Part shown: one piece after another, positions 23,595 through 36,095 of the stretch
How the letters are laid out: each line of letters begins with the position of its first letter
Position numbering within the stretch: position 1 is the first letter of the stretch
DNA from: Paramyrothecium sp. XJ0827
Taxonomy: Eukaryota; Ascomycota; Sordariomycetes; Hypocreales; Stachybotryaceae
Assembly (NCBI GenBank): GCA_020881915.1
Contig: JAJFPB010000007.1
Coordinates: forward strand, 992,001-1,056,000
Reading direction: 5' to 3'
Length of the DNA stretch: 64,000 bases
Made by a program: the position numbers and the translations under genes
The notes under the pieces: generated by a model
Told to the model about the DNA's origin: nothing
Database searches by the model: none
The model's input: only the letters and a program-made list of their open reading frames with translations

Positions 23595-24089
23595 TACGAG
23601 CAGAAGCATTTGTTCTGTGCCTTGTTTACAATGACCCCCCCCTTGGTAAGCAGGCCTAGGCTGATCACACGTAGCATGACCATTTTCGTGTTTAGATTTG
23701 CCTAAAATGTGCCACTTTTACGTGATAACGAATATATTACCTTGAATGAAACCAAAATCAGCCATTGGCAAATTTTACTTGTCGTCACCGGAAGTAGAGA
23801 CGGAAGTGAATGTCTCAATAGCAGAAGCTTTCGGGTGTTTAGAACATACAACATATACAAAACCTTTGGTAGGCTAAAGATAGGCCTGGATACATTTCTA
23901 TGCTAAAGATGCGACATTCAGACATGTTCATTATGCTGTGATGTTAGATTATACAACGATATGAAGTGACATCTTACTTTCGCTACGATGACTTGGGCTT
24001 TAGAGTATGTCCATTTCTATCCAGCTCATGGCTACCGCTGAGGCCAAGCTAATAAGTACAGCAAAACTTTCCATCATCATGCACAGCTT
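23595..24089. other. Intergenic, no gene seen
   Basis: Somewhat AT-rich flank between the GH43 pseudogene and the 3' end of the SAT4-type gene. It has short frames only. Confidence 0.5.
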
Positions 24090-25712
24090 TTACTTTGAGG
24101 TATAGCTGTGGCCGGGCCTTTGTGCTTGCGCGTACGCAGTTGTTTCACCCTGCATCCTGCTCCATGGCTCTTGATGCATGTCATTGTACCTGCTGCTTCC
24201 TTGCAGTTCAGTGGAACTGAGATTGGCTTCGCTGACAATATCCACGTCGACCCGCTTCTGAATGCTACCTCCATTCTCCGCCATCGCGTCACATCTATCA
24301 TCCGTCGAGTTGCCGATATTAACAAGCCTTACGTGGCCAACCATCCGCTCCTCACTCCCACTCTCGTTGATAGTAACACCCGTGATGGGATTGACGGTTG
24401 GCGGACCGCGCCCTCTCCAGCTTGGACCGCTTCCATTACCACCACCAAAGGTGCGGAACAGTCTAGGAGTGATGCTGGATCCCTTTTGCGACGAGCGCTT
24501 TGAGTTGGTCAGCGTCTCGATCAAAGGGCTGAGCCAGATCTTGAGTAGACTGAAGACGTGTGGCAGATTCGTGGTGACGATGGCGACAAACGTTTCCCGG
24601 ACAGCCCACGAGCCAGCCAACTGAGCTCCATTCACAGTGTTCTGCGTGAGAAATGTGTAAGCCAACGATCGGAACAACCCGCCTTGGCTTATTTCGAATG
24701 TGATGCTATTATTGTACTTACCGTAACGATCAGAACACACCGAAGCGTTGCGCATACAATCACAAACACGCCGCCACTGAACAGACAGATGAGCCCAAAC
24801 TTCTTCCACTTTTTCAGCCGAGATGTCCAAAGCATTGGAAGTGGGATTGAGAGTAGATATAAGTCAGTCGTCACGTTCATGGCATAACCAACCCATACAA
24901 TGCTGTTCGAGGTGGCAGGGTGACACATTCCTGCACCAATCATGGTGAGCCCGCATTCAGAGAGTGCGCCATTGCCAGAGAACTTACCTCCCGGGTTAGG
25001 ATTTATTTGCCAGTATCGGTAGAAGGGCCGGCAGCTCAAGAAAATATTGAGAAGTACTGTTGACCAAGTAGCGATGAGCAAGGCAAACCCGATGTTGATG
25101 CGCTTCCGATAGTTTCTGCCCAGGCCATCCTTAAAACCGCTCGTAAACACATCAACGATTGATATATGGTTCAGTTACAACTTACGGTCAGGCGCATATA
25201 GAAGGTCAGCCATGCGGCCTTGAGAGACCAGAGGAGGGTCGAGTAGGTAGACCAACCACAAAGCTGGATGATGGAACCGACCACGCGAAGGCGATGTTCT
25301 TCGCTGTTGGTTGGCAAAGCTTCTCTGTGCGCATCGGTCATTCCATTATTTGCCAAGCCCTTTGCGTATGCGCCAACCGAATAGGCAAGACCGCTCTCGA
25401 TGCCGTAGAATATCTACGTAGAATCAGCATCTTGTTTCAGGTGAACTGAATCCTAGATTTCTGACACCGGTAGTGCATGATGTACAAGAAGCTGTGGCAA
25501 CTGACCATTCCGATCCAAACCAGGTAATCGTCCGGCTTGAGACCTTTGAACCCAACGTTTCTGATCCGAGCCATTGTCCGAAGAACTGTTACCAACGTTC
25601 CAACTCCGAGCAAAATCCATAGCTCGTTGTTGAATGCCCTGGCTGCTGCGGCCATGGCCGCCGCCTCCTCTGGAGTGGGCGGCGGAGGGATCGCAGAAGC
25701 ATCGGATATCAT
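24090..25712 (-). CDS. Seven-helix SAT4/rhodopsin-domain integral membrane protein
   Basis: Exons 25712-25506, 25413-25186, 25129-24722 and 24641-24090; introns of 92, 56 and 80 nt are all phase 0; 464 residues. An in-frame ATG at 25784 would add 24 residues. Seven hydrophobic helices are visible: ELWILLGVGTLVTVL, DYLVWIGMIFYGI, STLLWSLKAAWLTFY, IGFALLIATWSTVLL, a SNSIVWVGYAMN segment with TDLYLLSIPLPMLW, ICLFSGGVFVIVCATL, and WAVRETFVAIVTTN. The tDlyLLsIPlpmLw block defines the fungal SAT4 (rhodopsin-like, Pth11-related) family. The cytosolic tail of about 130 residues is Ser/Gly-rich. Relatives are proposed GPCR-like surface sensors; ligand and pathway are unknown. No CFEM domain is present. 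Confidence 0.88.
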
Positions 25713-27312
25713 TTGGCCGTGAAGTCGAGGTCGTGAGGAAGATGCTGGAACTGGTTGAGAACGGGTCTTCGGACTTGTGTGCATTCAACAAGCCTTCGTC
25801 TGGCTTTCCACCTTCGATGGAGCTGCCCCAAACGAGATGGCGAGGAATGCAGAGTACAATTGCAGCAACCTGCCTGCTACGAAGTCCTCAAACAATGTCG
25901 ACCATTCATCAGTAGCCCGTATTAGTAAAGATGTGAGATGAAGCAGCAAAACCACGCAAGTGATCCCGGTTCAAAGATTAACTACAACCCCCGGCTGCAC
26001 TTCTTACCATGCATTTAGACCAGCTTCATTACCACACGCTGGCCAAACCAGTCTTCCCTCCTGCCTTTTGCATTCCCCGTGCCTCCGCCTGCCGGCATTT
26101 TCAGGGCTTCCTGGCGACCCCGTTCGCTCGCGTGCAGAGGCGAAGCACACCTGCATATTTTATGGGCTCGGCACCCATATATTGTCTCCATTTCACATGT
26201 CTGCTTATGTTCAGATCTGCACCAACGGCATATTGTGGAGATCAAAAGCACAGCACTCACCGGCAATGGCATTAGCCCTCGCCTCATCATGCAAGTGCAT
26301 GCCAAACGTGATAGCCATGCAGACCTGGTAAGCGTGGCTCTGTCTTGGCTACAAATCTGTCATATTCCATGCGACACTAGAACCGTTTGAACGCAAATGT
26401 GTGCCCGAGGCGGTACCGAGGTGTCCGACCGCGTGGCGTTTTGCGAGAGCATGGAGCTACAGACGAGACAAAGGCGTGCCAGTTTTGCACGTGCGCGGAG
26501 CAGTAGGTGCTACTTTCTCCTTGTCCGAGCTTCTACGGATACCCATCACTCGGCTAATCTTCAAATTCTGACCGCTCATCTTCTGAGTCAGAAATGTCTT
26601 GTTAGAGATGTCTATACGCCTAGGATGACGAGTTCAGCGCAACGCCATAGATGCAGAGTTGCTCTATTGGATGCGACCTTTCAGCTGGCTGCACTATTGC
26701 CGAGGACTAGGGATGTAACCCCAAGGAGATCTACAATTAACGGCGACGGGACTGTCGCCTTTTGAGCGGTCAAGCATCTAACGTTGGACAAAAACATGCA
26801 AATGCCCGCCACAACCAACCCCTTCAAGTAAGTCAATGTCGCACATGGAGACATCCAGGCCTCGGATACCGGACAAGACGCCCAGTTTCGGAAATTGCCT
26901 GGTTTTCAAGGTCCCACCGCCTCTGGCTTTCGCCTCGAAGGTAGCGTACTCATGCCACCGGACCAATCCCCGCACCACTCCGCTCCCTTGCATGCGAAAA
27001 GCAACGAGGTCGTAACGGCTGCGGAGCGAGGTGCTGATGATCTGATCTGCCAGGTCTCCCTTCAGCTGTGGCTGTTGCGGAGCATGGCAGCCAATGGGCG
27101 CATCACTCTCGCCTAGCTTGGCAGTGGGAACTGCAAACCCCTGGTCCTTGACAAATACCATTCTTACCCGTCCCTTCAAGGACCCCTCTCCGAAAAAGAT
27201 ATCGCTCTTTTAGTCATTCTGGAAGAGTGGAATTGACTCGACAGGTAAGGAAGGTTACGTCTTATCAGACCTGCGGCCGCTGTCCGATTAATCCTGGCAA
27301 TACGAGGCGATT
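25713..27312. other. 1.6-kb interval between SAT4-type and monooxygenase genes
   Basis: Divergent promoters. The right part (about 26780-27220) has frames on both strands with protein-like stretches, for example 26778-27179 on the minus strand and 26895-27116 on the plus strand. I could not connect them into a gene or recognise a family. A small unrecognised or degraded gene there is possible. Confidence 0.4.
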
Positions 27313-29392
27313 ATGGAAACCATTGATTGCGTTGTCATTGGAACCGGTGCGTCAGCTCAATACTGCCCATGGCCCCGCGTCCGATCAAGCCAAGAGCATG
27401 TTTTGTTTTGTCCCCAGCCTAATCATTTACCCAAATAACCCAAAATGTGATCGAATTGGTGGTCAGTTGCTGACGATGAGCTTGTCGGAACAGGCTGGTA
27501 TGGCCTCGGCGCCGCCAAACAGTTCCGGTGCCTCAACCCGCAGAGCAGCCTGGTCATCTTCGAGCGGGAAGCGTCAATTGGCGGCACATGGGCGGATCAT
27601 CGCATCTACCCAGGTCTCAAAAGCAACAACCTCTTCAGCAGTTTCGAGTATCCTGACTATCCCATGGATGCGGAGACGTATGGCATCAAACATAACCAGC
27701 ATATTCCGGGTGGCGTCCTTAACAACTACTTGAAGGCCTACGCTGCCAAATTTGGCATTGCAGAGCTCATTCGATTCAACAGCGATGTTGCCGTTGCCAA
27801 GCACATGGATAGTGAGGAAGGTGGATGGGAATTGACGGTCGTCGATTCGAAGTCTAAGGGACAAATTCAGGTATTTGCTCGCCGCTTGATCATCGCCACC
27901 GGACAAACATCCGAGGCCTTCCTCCCTCACTTCAAGGGCCAGGAGACGTTTGGTGGCAAGGTCTTCCATGGAAAAGACTTCCTCAGAAACGCGGATACAA
28001 TCAAAGAAGGTAATTCGGTGACAGTGTTTGGCGGTACCAAGTCCGCTTGGGATGCTGTGTATGCATACGCGACGGCAGGTGTTAGAGTCCACTGGATCAT
28101 CCGATGTGAGTATGCGTGACTGCTTTTCTCTGTCCATTTCTGACATCGGTCTAGCTTCGGGCCACGGCCCGTGTTGGATGTCACCGCCGTTTGTAACGCC
28201 ATTCAAGAGATGGATTGAGGAGGTTGCGAGTATGTATCTGACCGCCGGCGAGCACGGGACCCGGTACTAATGCTTGGTGATTGTCGCAGACACCCGATTC
28301 CTCACATGGTTCAGCCCTTGTATTTGGGGCGATGCCGACGGCTACCGCAGCATTCGAAGCTTTCTCCACGGCACCCGCGTTGGGCGCGCCTTTGTCAATA
28401 TCTTTTGGAAGATCCTTGCTGGCGATGTGCTTTCTCTGTGCAACTATGACGCCCACCCCGACACTGCCAAGCTCAAGCCTTGGACCGAGGCCATGCTCAC
28501 AGGACCAAGCTTTAGTATTCTCAACTACGATACGAATATCTGGGATCTTATCAAGAGCGACTTGGTCGAAGTCCACATCGGAGAGATTGACCATCTAAGC
28601 CCGGGCAAGGTTCATCTGGCCGACGGTACAGCGTTGGACTCGCAGGCTCTCCTGGCAAATACGGGGTGGAAACACGTACCGCGCATCAAATTCTTGCCTG
28701 AGGGCATCGGACGGGATATGGGTGTACCACATGTGCCAACGCAAGACAGTAACAAGGAGGACCTTGCCAGCCAGGAACTGTTAGTTGACAAGGCTGATGC
28801 GGAGATCTTGGAGCGTTTTCCTCGCCTCAAGAAACAATCTATTTGGAACGAGAACTACGTTCCACTGACCGACCAAAAGGGCATCAGTAGCAACGACGAG
28901 GTAACTCCATGCAAGCCACTCACCCCTTACATGCTCTATCGCTTTATCATCCCCGCGTCTGAGCGTCTGCTCAGAACACGAGATACGGCCTTTGTTGGCG
29001 CCGTGAGTAGCTTTAGCAACCCAATCAACGCCCATATCCAAGGTCTCTGGGTCAGTGCCTACTTCAGCGGCAGGCTGTCCGACGATCCCTCGATGGCAGT
29101 CGGCGACGTCAAGGCCATTTCCAAGCTGCAGTATGAGGCGATCCTTCACAATCGGTTTGGCAAATGGCGGTATCCCACCGACTGGGGCTCGAGCAAGGTT
29201 CCTTCGTTTATCTTCGACGCCGTGCCATATCTCGACCTGCTCCAGCGTGATTTAGGACTAAAGCCACACCGAAAAGGGGGGTTCTGGACAGAGCTTTGGA
29301 GTCCTTACCTGCCTAAGGACTACAAGACTATCAACGACGACTGGGAAATGGTTGATAAACACCAAAGAGAAACGGAGAATGGCGAGACTTGA
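27313..29392 (+). CDS. Flavin-containing (FAD/NADPH) monooxygenase
   Basis: Exons 27313-27346, 27494-28105, 28155-28229 and 28290-29392; introns of 147, 49 and 60 nt; 607 residues. The first intron interrupts the FAD-binding Rossmann motif, which reads VVIGTGWYGLGAAKQF once spliced. EREASIGGTWADHRIYPGL matches the FMO/Baeyer-Villiger type, and SVTVFGGTKSAWDAV is the NADPH Rossmann motif. The last exon carries NTGWKHVP and FVGAVSSFSNPINAHIQGLW, typical of fungal dimethylaniline-monooxygenase-like proteins. It would hydroxylate or insert oxygen into a small molecule in the cytosol. No other secondary-metabolism gene lies nearby, so the substrate is unknown. Confidence 0.9.
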
Positions 29393-29753
29393 AACCAAAG
29401 ATAACGCACTGAATGTAATGTTTTATTACGTATGAAACTAGAGTTTAATCGGGTTTCGAGGAACCTTTACGCTGGTGTTCTGTACTTGGGAGATTGACAA
29501 CCACGTCATGACGCCATTCCAATGGCTTCGTTCAATCGTGTGTCAGCAGCTGATCTAGCACTCATGTAATATCTCGACTACAAGTCATTCTGTCATAGTA
29601 ACAGAGATCCGATATACCATTGGCAATGCATTGACATTTCTCCATTTGACCTTCCCACGACACTCTCCGCAGGGTTCAATTCGTCATCAAGCCCGGTACA
29701 GGAAAGATAAAACTCTAGCCCCATTGCCCATTTTTTTGAGCTACCTTGATGAG
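29393..29753. other. Intergenic between convergent genes
   Basis: 3' flanks of the monooxygenase (+) and the PHD-finger gene (-). Nothing else seen. Confidence 0.5.
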
Positions 29754-31552
29754 TTAACTTGGTTTCCTCAATACGTTCCTACGCCCAAAACTGTTGTTGT
29801 CTCTCTCGGTAGTAATAATGGTGGCTGGACAAACTACCCTTCCATTTCTCCTTTGTTCTTCGGACGCTCTCACCAAATTTCTTTTGCCGCAAAGTGCGTA
29901 AGGGCCAGTGTCTTCAATGATGAAATGTTCTGTTGGATATTCGATAATGGCAGGCATCAGACAAAGCTTGACCACTTCATTTGGCTGCAGGCCTGTATCA
30001 TCCGGCTTGGCTACCAGCTCCTCAGAAGGCCTGCAACCTGGAGAAGGAGCATAAATCTCGAAACATTTTTTGGCCAGAGGAATCCACCGCTCAAGTTTCA
30101 TGGCCAATCTAAAAGCCTCCACCAGGCTATCTCGTTTCGTTGAGTTGTCGGGATTCGAGGCTATCCAGTCGTGTATGCTATAAGCTCCAGGATGTTGCCC
30201 AATCACTGGTAACAGTGCGTCCAAACATCGATCTGCAAGTTTATTGGCTTCGATTGTTACGAAGTCATCAAGTGGCGCGGCATCCTCGACCATACGTATG
30301 AAAGCCTGTCGATGGAGATTTTCAAGTAAGGACATGCCATCTTTGAAAGACTTAGTATTCCATCTCATCATTCCGGAATCAGTTATCACTTACGTTTATC
30401 ATAGATTTCTTTTTGATAGTGATAAAGGAGTATGGAGTCACCGTTCACTAATTCCTCTGATACACGAAAGGTCCAGGAAGTGATCGCTGCTGCCAGTATA
30501 GCTCTGAGAAGCTGGCGTCTCTGAGGTCGATGGCCTCTTGGATCATTGAATTCAGGTCGGAGCCAGCATTCGGCGTCACCTCCCAGAGCTGCTTGAACCA
30601 GTTGATGAGTGTCAGGGTTCTGAATATTGGAAACGATTGTCAATGAAATGTTCAGTTCAGGTTCCAAAGAATTAGCAAGGGTATGGAGCTGGGATCTTAT
30701 TATGTTCAGATACGTGCAAATCTCTTCATCGGTTGGGCCCCACATAACCTGTTCGTCAATAGGCAGCCCGAAGGGTCCAAGACGTTGCGCTGGATTTTCA
30801 TCTTGTTCGTCCAACAGCCTCTGCTTAAGTGCTTGCTTTTTGCTTTCGTGGATCTTCTTAAGTCGAAACTGCAGTTGTCCCAAGTCTTGTTGTAGGATAG
30901 CGTCGTCGATTGGTTGGCAGTTGTCGCATACATGCTGCTCAGGAATTTGCCTTTCGTCTTCCGTGTTATAATAGCAGTAGGCATGTTGCCAGGTAGCACA
31001 TTCGTCACATTGTATCCACAGAATATTGTGCGTGAACCCGCAACGACAACACACAGGGCCATCATACTTGTTGCTTGCCCCTCGTCGTCGTGATCGACGT
31101 ATTTGATGAATGGGAGGATTTCTTACGTCCGAAGACTTTTTTGATGTCTCATTGTTCCTATAATTCAACAGAACTGCCGTCAGTTGGAACATTAAAAAAA
31201 TAGAAGAATGAGCCTACCTCTGCATATCCGCCACACAATTGGCAACCATCATGAACAATTCCGAGCTGATACCTGGAAGCGTTTTTGGGAAGGCACCATA
31301 CAAGCACAAGTCATAAGGATCCTTGCTACCATCGGGACTCCCGTTGCTACTCCATAGTTGCTTGAGTTTTCGCTCTACTCTTGATGAAGTGCAATTATTT
31401 CCAATTTTTGTGCTGATGAGCTTCGATGCGTAAAGCAAACCCTTTCTCTGGTTTTCTATGGTCGCTGTGCGAATCTCCTCAATTTCGAAATTCAGAGTGC
31501 ACATAAGAGTAAGCAAATCCTGCTCGGTCCATGGGACAGAAACAGCTGCCAT
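29754..31552 (-). CDS. PHD-finger protein, divergent partner of the Hsp70-like gene
   Basis: Exons 31552-31218, 31157-30394 and 30340-29754; introns of 60 and 53 nt; 561 residues. The second intron needs an AAAG acceptor at 30341 to keep frame, so that boundary is less certain. The N-terminus (MAAVSVPWTEQDLLTLM) has a SANT/Myb-like start. A C4HC3 PHD finger spans about residues 148-193: Cys148/151, Cys162/165, His170, Cys173, and a CDNC pair near 190. A basic patch (RRSRRRG) precedes it and may be a nuclear signal. PHD fingers read histone tails, so a chromatin role is inferred. The C-terminal 300 residues are helical and unrecognised. It shares a 743-bp promoter with the Hsp70-like gene. Confidence 0.8.
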
Positions 31553-32295
31553 TTTGTTCAACGTGCTTGACTTTTGAGTCATCAAATTGAGGACAGGGGT
31601 TTGCGATTGAGCACAGTAATGGGGTCCAGCAAGAGTTCAATAAGAATGATTCAAATGTGGAGTTTGATTGCCAACTCAAATCTTAAAGTTTGAATAATCA
31701 TTGAGCATTAAGATACTGGCTGTGGCTCACCGCTTGTTGCAGGCTTCTGCTCATTCCTGTGGTTACATTGCTTTCAGCTCACGCATGGTGCAGAAATTAG
31801 ACACACTTTCTGATGGCCAGGGGCCTATGTACCCAAGGCAGTCTGTCCGTTACGGGGTACTTGGTTTCACTGATTAAGACTTACATATGTACAAGTATTT
31901 CTGCACACAGCGCTCTTTAGTTTTTTTCTTTCCTTTTTTCACGCATGGGCTTGACGCAAGTTTTCTCGTGTCTTCTATTACAACGGTGACATGGTTGCCC
32001 AAATGAGGCCACACTTATGCAGCTGATCACCTTGGCAGTGATGGATTAGTTGCCTCCAATTGGCGGTGAAGCGGCTCGCGCACCATCTTGGTACCTAGAC
32101 GGCATGAATGAATGTAATCTCGCCATGGTGTTGGTTCTGACTTCAAAGTTGGGCTAAGTCCTAGTCTCAGGCTTTTTCGCTTAAATATACCAGTGTGGAT
32201 AGGGATCTCGCTACGGATTTGTGCGTCATGCTAGGACAGCCTGGTCCCATTCTTTCTTTCACCTCCCTTTAGTTTTCCTGGCATTGACAACAACA
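31553..32295. promoter_or_regulatory. Shared divergent promoter region
   Basis: 743 bp between the start codons of the PHD-finger gene (leftward) and the Hsp70-like gene (rightward). It includes a T-rich tract near 31920-31938. No TATA element is obvious. The arrangement allows coordinated expression but does not prove it. Confidence 0.45.
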
Positions 32296-34850
32296 ATGGT
32301 ACCAGATGATTTGTCGTTACCTGTTCGCATATCTAGGGATACTTCAGGTCTCACCCGAGATAATTATCGCCCTAAACATTTCAAAATTGGTCTCGACTAT
32401 GGCACAACTTGCTCCTCAGGAGCATATGCCCTGTGCTCAGGCTCAACAGCCCATCTTCAGTCGGGCAAAATTTATCCATTTTATGGTTACGCTTCGGGTT
32501 TCTGCGAGTTGAAGCCGAGGGCTGCTGAGCTGCCCTCTGACATCCGATATGAGGGTAATGGGGTTGTCAAAATTGGCCACGATGCCCTGGATTCACCATT
32601 TTCTGATGGCCATTGCATTCAAAGGGCAAAGCTTGGTTTAGATGACCGTCCCGAAACTGCACCAGCACGTGCTGCGCTAATCAGGGACCTCGAAAAACTG
32701 CCTGGTGGCAAAGGGCCTGTCCAGGTAATCTCGGATTATCTGACCGAATTGTTCAGCATCTTCAAAGAGCAGCTGGTTCAAAACGGTTACGATTCTCGAG
32801 ACTCGATTGAGCTTAACTGTGCTGTACCATCAATATGGTCTCATCGTGCTCGTCGCAGTATGGTCAGTGCCATTGAAGCAGCTGCGAGGCGATCAGAGCT
32901 CGCTCTTCATCCCTGCATCAAGTTGTGGCCTGAAGCTGAGGCTGCAACCGAGCACGTGGTGAGCGAACGACCAAACCTGAATCTGCAAGTTAGTCAATTT
33001 CCAATCCCTCCATGCTTTACACCTTGGCTGATCTGTCAATGCAGAAAGGGGACGTTTTCATGGTCTGCGATGCAGGTGGTGGCACTGTTGTAAGTTCACT
33101 GACATCCAAACTTACCGCCTCATTATTAACGAGGCTGCATTAGGATTTAACCACCTATTCAGTTGAGGAATCAGAGCCTTTGTGCTTGAAAGAAGTCGTA
33201 GAAAGCGCAGGTAACAAGCGAAGCCAGAAATCCTGATGGTATCTCGTACATCACTTACACCTCTTTCTAGGGGCATTGTGCGGGTCTACGTTCCTTGACG
33301 AAGGGTTCCTCAAGCACATCGAGAGCCGGGCTCGGGCCTGTCCAACTCTAATCCAAAAGAAGAGTGAAACATCTATACAGAACCACCTTCGGTCCGCAAC
33401 TAGAAATTTTCGAGACATTATCAAGCCCTTTTTCACGGGACTCGCAAACCCAAGTACCGCTATTCAATTCTCAGGTCTCCCCGAGGATCAGAAAAACGGG
33501 TTTTTCGAGGACTACATGGTAATTGAGAGGTAACTCGATATGCCATGGCTGTCAGCACGTGCAAGACTAACGTTGAAAAGTAAGGAGCTTATTCCAATAT
33601 TTGAGGGGGTGTCCGAAGACGTTTGGACAATACTCAAATCTCAACTTTACCAAGCTAAGATGAAAGGCCATCCAGTCAAGGTTGTATTGGAATACCTCAG
33701 GAATGATCTCTATTTATTAACAGCCCTATAGTTGATCATACTCACTGGTGGGCTCTCACTATCTCCTTTCATGCGCAAATACCTCAGCAAGCTGTTGGAA
33801 GCAGAAGTGCAGAAACTTGATCAAGAACATGGGATTGAGCTTGTCTTTGCGCGAACCGCGTACGCAAATGTGGTCCCGTCAATATTCGTTTTACTAACGA
33901 AAACCGATTAATTTTTTTAGAAACTTTAGCGTTGCCGCGGGAGCAATAAGATGCTCTTTCAAGACTGGAGAACAAAACCGAACTCGCCGGATCAGCTCCA
34001 CCAGTGTTGGCGTCACCTTTAGTGAACTATACCAGAGTCAAGAGTGGAGACATAATCAAATCGGAGTGAACAAGGTTCAAGATGAGACAGACCGGAAATA
34101 TTATGTGAAGAACGTTGTAAATTGGATCCTAACGAAGGTAGGATTGATCCTTGACTCGAGAACGCAGGCTAAAACTATGACAGGGTAAGGAGCAGCCCAC
34201 AAAGAAGGGAATGCTGCTCTATGAGTGCATACCCGCAGACAAAACAGGGCCTTTCAAGATTCATGTCCCATTATGGGCCTGCAATGATATCTGTGAAGAA
34301 TTTTTCCCTTTAAGCTATTATCAAGCGAGGTCGCGGGGTAAGTGCAACTTCGAAGTCGAAATGTATTCTCAATTTATTATTTACACGTTTCGTCACAGAG
34401 TGCTACAAATGGGAAGAAGTCACCTTCATCATTGACATGGCTGTCATCAAGGCTCGGCTTAAGCCTAGACCAGTGAAGTCCCGAAGGACGCGCCGTCCAA
34501 AGCATGTTTCTCAGCCTGCTCGCTCCTCCCGTCGAATCGCTCGCTTGAATGGAAGGAGTCATGCAATAGACGATAACTCACAAAGGCCTGCCGATATGGA
34601 CTTATGTGTCGAAGAGCCACATGGTCATGTCGAGGACTTCAACATCGCCTCCGAGCGACTTCTTAATGAAGAACCGACTAGAGTATTGGAAAATTCTGCT
34701 CATGATTCAGGATCTTACTATCATGTCACATATTCTTTTACCATGGAATTTGTAGGACTTCTTGCCAACTACAAGTTCGATTGCAAGGATGCCCAGTACG
34801 AAAAGAGTGGGACTGTTAGTCTTCCAGACTATTACGACTTTGGAGCATAG
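32296..34850 (+). CDS. Hsp70-like ATPase (HSPA12-like), nine exons
   Basis: Exons 32296-32988, 33045-33089, 33144-33210, 33271-33529, 33581-33680, 33732-33859, 33921-34137, 34184-34337 and 34399-34850 give 704 residues with all phases consistent. Actin/Hsp70 ATPase motifs are clear: phosphate-1 IGLDYGTTCS (31-40), phosphate-2 VFMVCDAGGGTVDLTTYS (about 235-252), and the adenosine motif LIILTGGLSLSPFMRKYL. The canonical substrate-binding domain of Hsp70 is absent. The C-terminus instead holds a basic stretch (RPVKSRRTRRPKH) that may direct it to the nucleus, then an acidic tail. Such proteins are multiplied in filamentous fungi, and their function is mostly unknown. It diverges from the PHD-finger gene. 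Confidence 0.88.
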
Positions 34851-36095
34851 CAACTTAGATACTTGTGATTCGTGTTGCATTTGGGAGACAAAGAAAGCTT
34901 TCCGGGTCATGGCTCTTACTAAATCTCAAGAAAATTCAAAGACTTCTTTATCCGAAATCCTATTTCAAGTTGAACGGTCCGTCAAACGAACTCACGGCAC
35001 CAATCTACTGGGTCAAGTCTCCGTAAGGATTAGATGATCGGGTAGCCCAGAAAGAACACTTCTCAAAATAAACAATTGGTATCATGAGAGCCAGATAATA
35101 TAGCATCTGCTGCAATGCTTATAACGACAGTCTCGCGCAAAGAAACCCGACTTTTCTACAGCACGACTCTTCTGGCCCCAACCACATTGTCTCAGGCCTT
35201 GAACTCTTATGACAGTACACATATTTGCTTCAGTATCGTCCAGGGGAGCACTTCGTATTCCCCATCCACGTTCGTGACGACGTCCTAGACCAGCCCACCA
35301 TCAGATGCATAGCCTGTGGTGCCAATCCCTCTGCCTTCTGTGGCAATCCGCAATGTCAGCGTCATAGCAATATCTATAAATACATATTATATGGAATTGG
35401 TCCTTGGGACTGGAGGTGTAGGTAGGATTTTGCAATTAGCAGTGATCCTACCCAATCTTCCAACTGTTCCTGCCCAATGCGATAACACCTCGGTGAGCAA
35501 CTTCAAAAGCATGAAGGATGACAGGTTCGATTTCTAAGGTATTTTGCAACCCTACTAGTGCTTGGATATTACTGCACACGATCTTGTGCCTTGGCTCACC
35601 ACTGCGATATATAGCATTGTTTAGGATCAAGTCTCTGCAGGCGCACGGCGCCGCCGTACAGATGCGTCAAAGATATCCGGAAAATGGAGGCATGTGAGTT
35701 GAGTTGAGTCATAATTCGTCGAGGGAGAAGAGAGCTCAAAATACACGTGAAATCCACATCAAACACTCAATCTTGTCCTCACGCCTGCTTCCAAGAGTAT
35801 CGTTGTTCCCCAAACGCCTAAACACCAACACCATGCTTAAGTGGCGATCTTTCCTTGCTCCAAACACCGCCGGCAAACAAGGTCGCTGTCGTCAAATCAT
35901 CTCTGTTGTGGTTCCAGCCACTCGCACGCACGCTCTACGGTCCGTTTCCCACGTAGATGAGCGGCTATTCAAGGAGGCTTCTTACGGTGAAGTCCGCCGG
36001 AAAAGCGATCGGGTTCCCCGCTCAGAGCCGTCCAATGCGCCGGGAAGAGACACACCCTAGAGTCATGTTAGTACAGGCTGTCAAACTTATGCATA
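34851..36095. other. Intergenic, no gene recognised
   Basis: Between the 3' ends of the Hsp70-like gene (+) and the F-box gene (-). A plus-strand frame at 35704-36060 (118 codons) has a moderately basic composition but no domain; I do not support it as a gene. Confidence 0.45.

Noticed and set aside
27574..28206. 210-codon minus frame over the monooxygenase
   Set aside because: Antisense to the conserved FMO exons.
27313..34850. Secondary-metabolite cluster around the flavin monooxygenase
   Set aside because: No backbone synthase, transporter or pathway regulator lies nearby; the neighbours are a SAT4-type receptor and the PHD/Hsp70-like pair.
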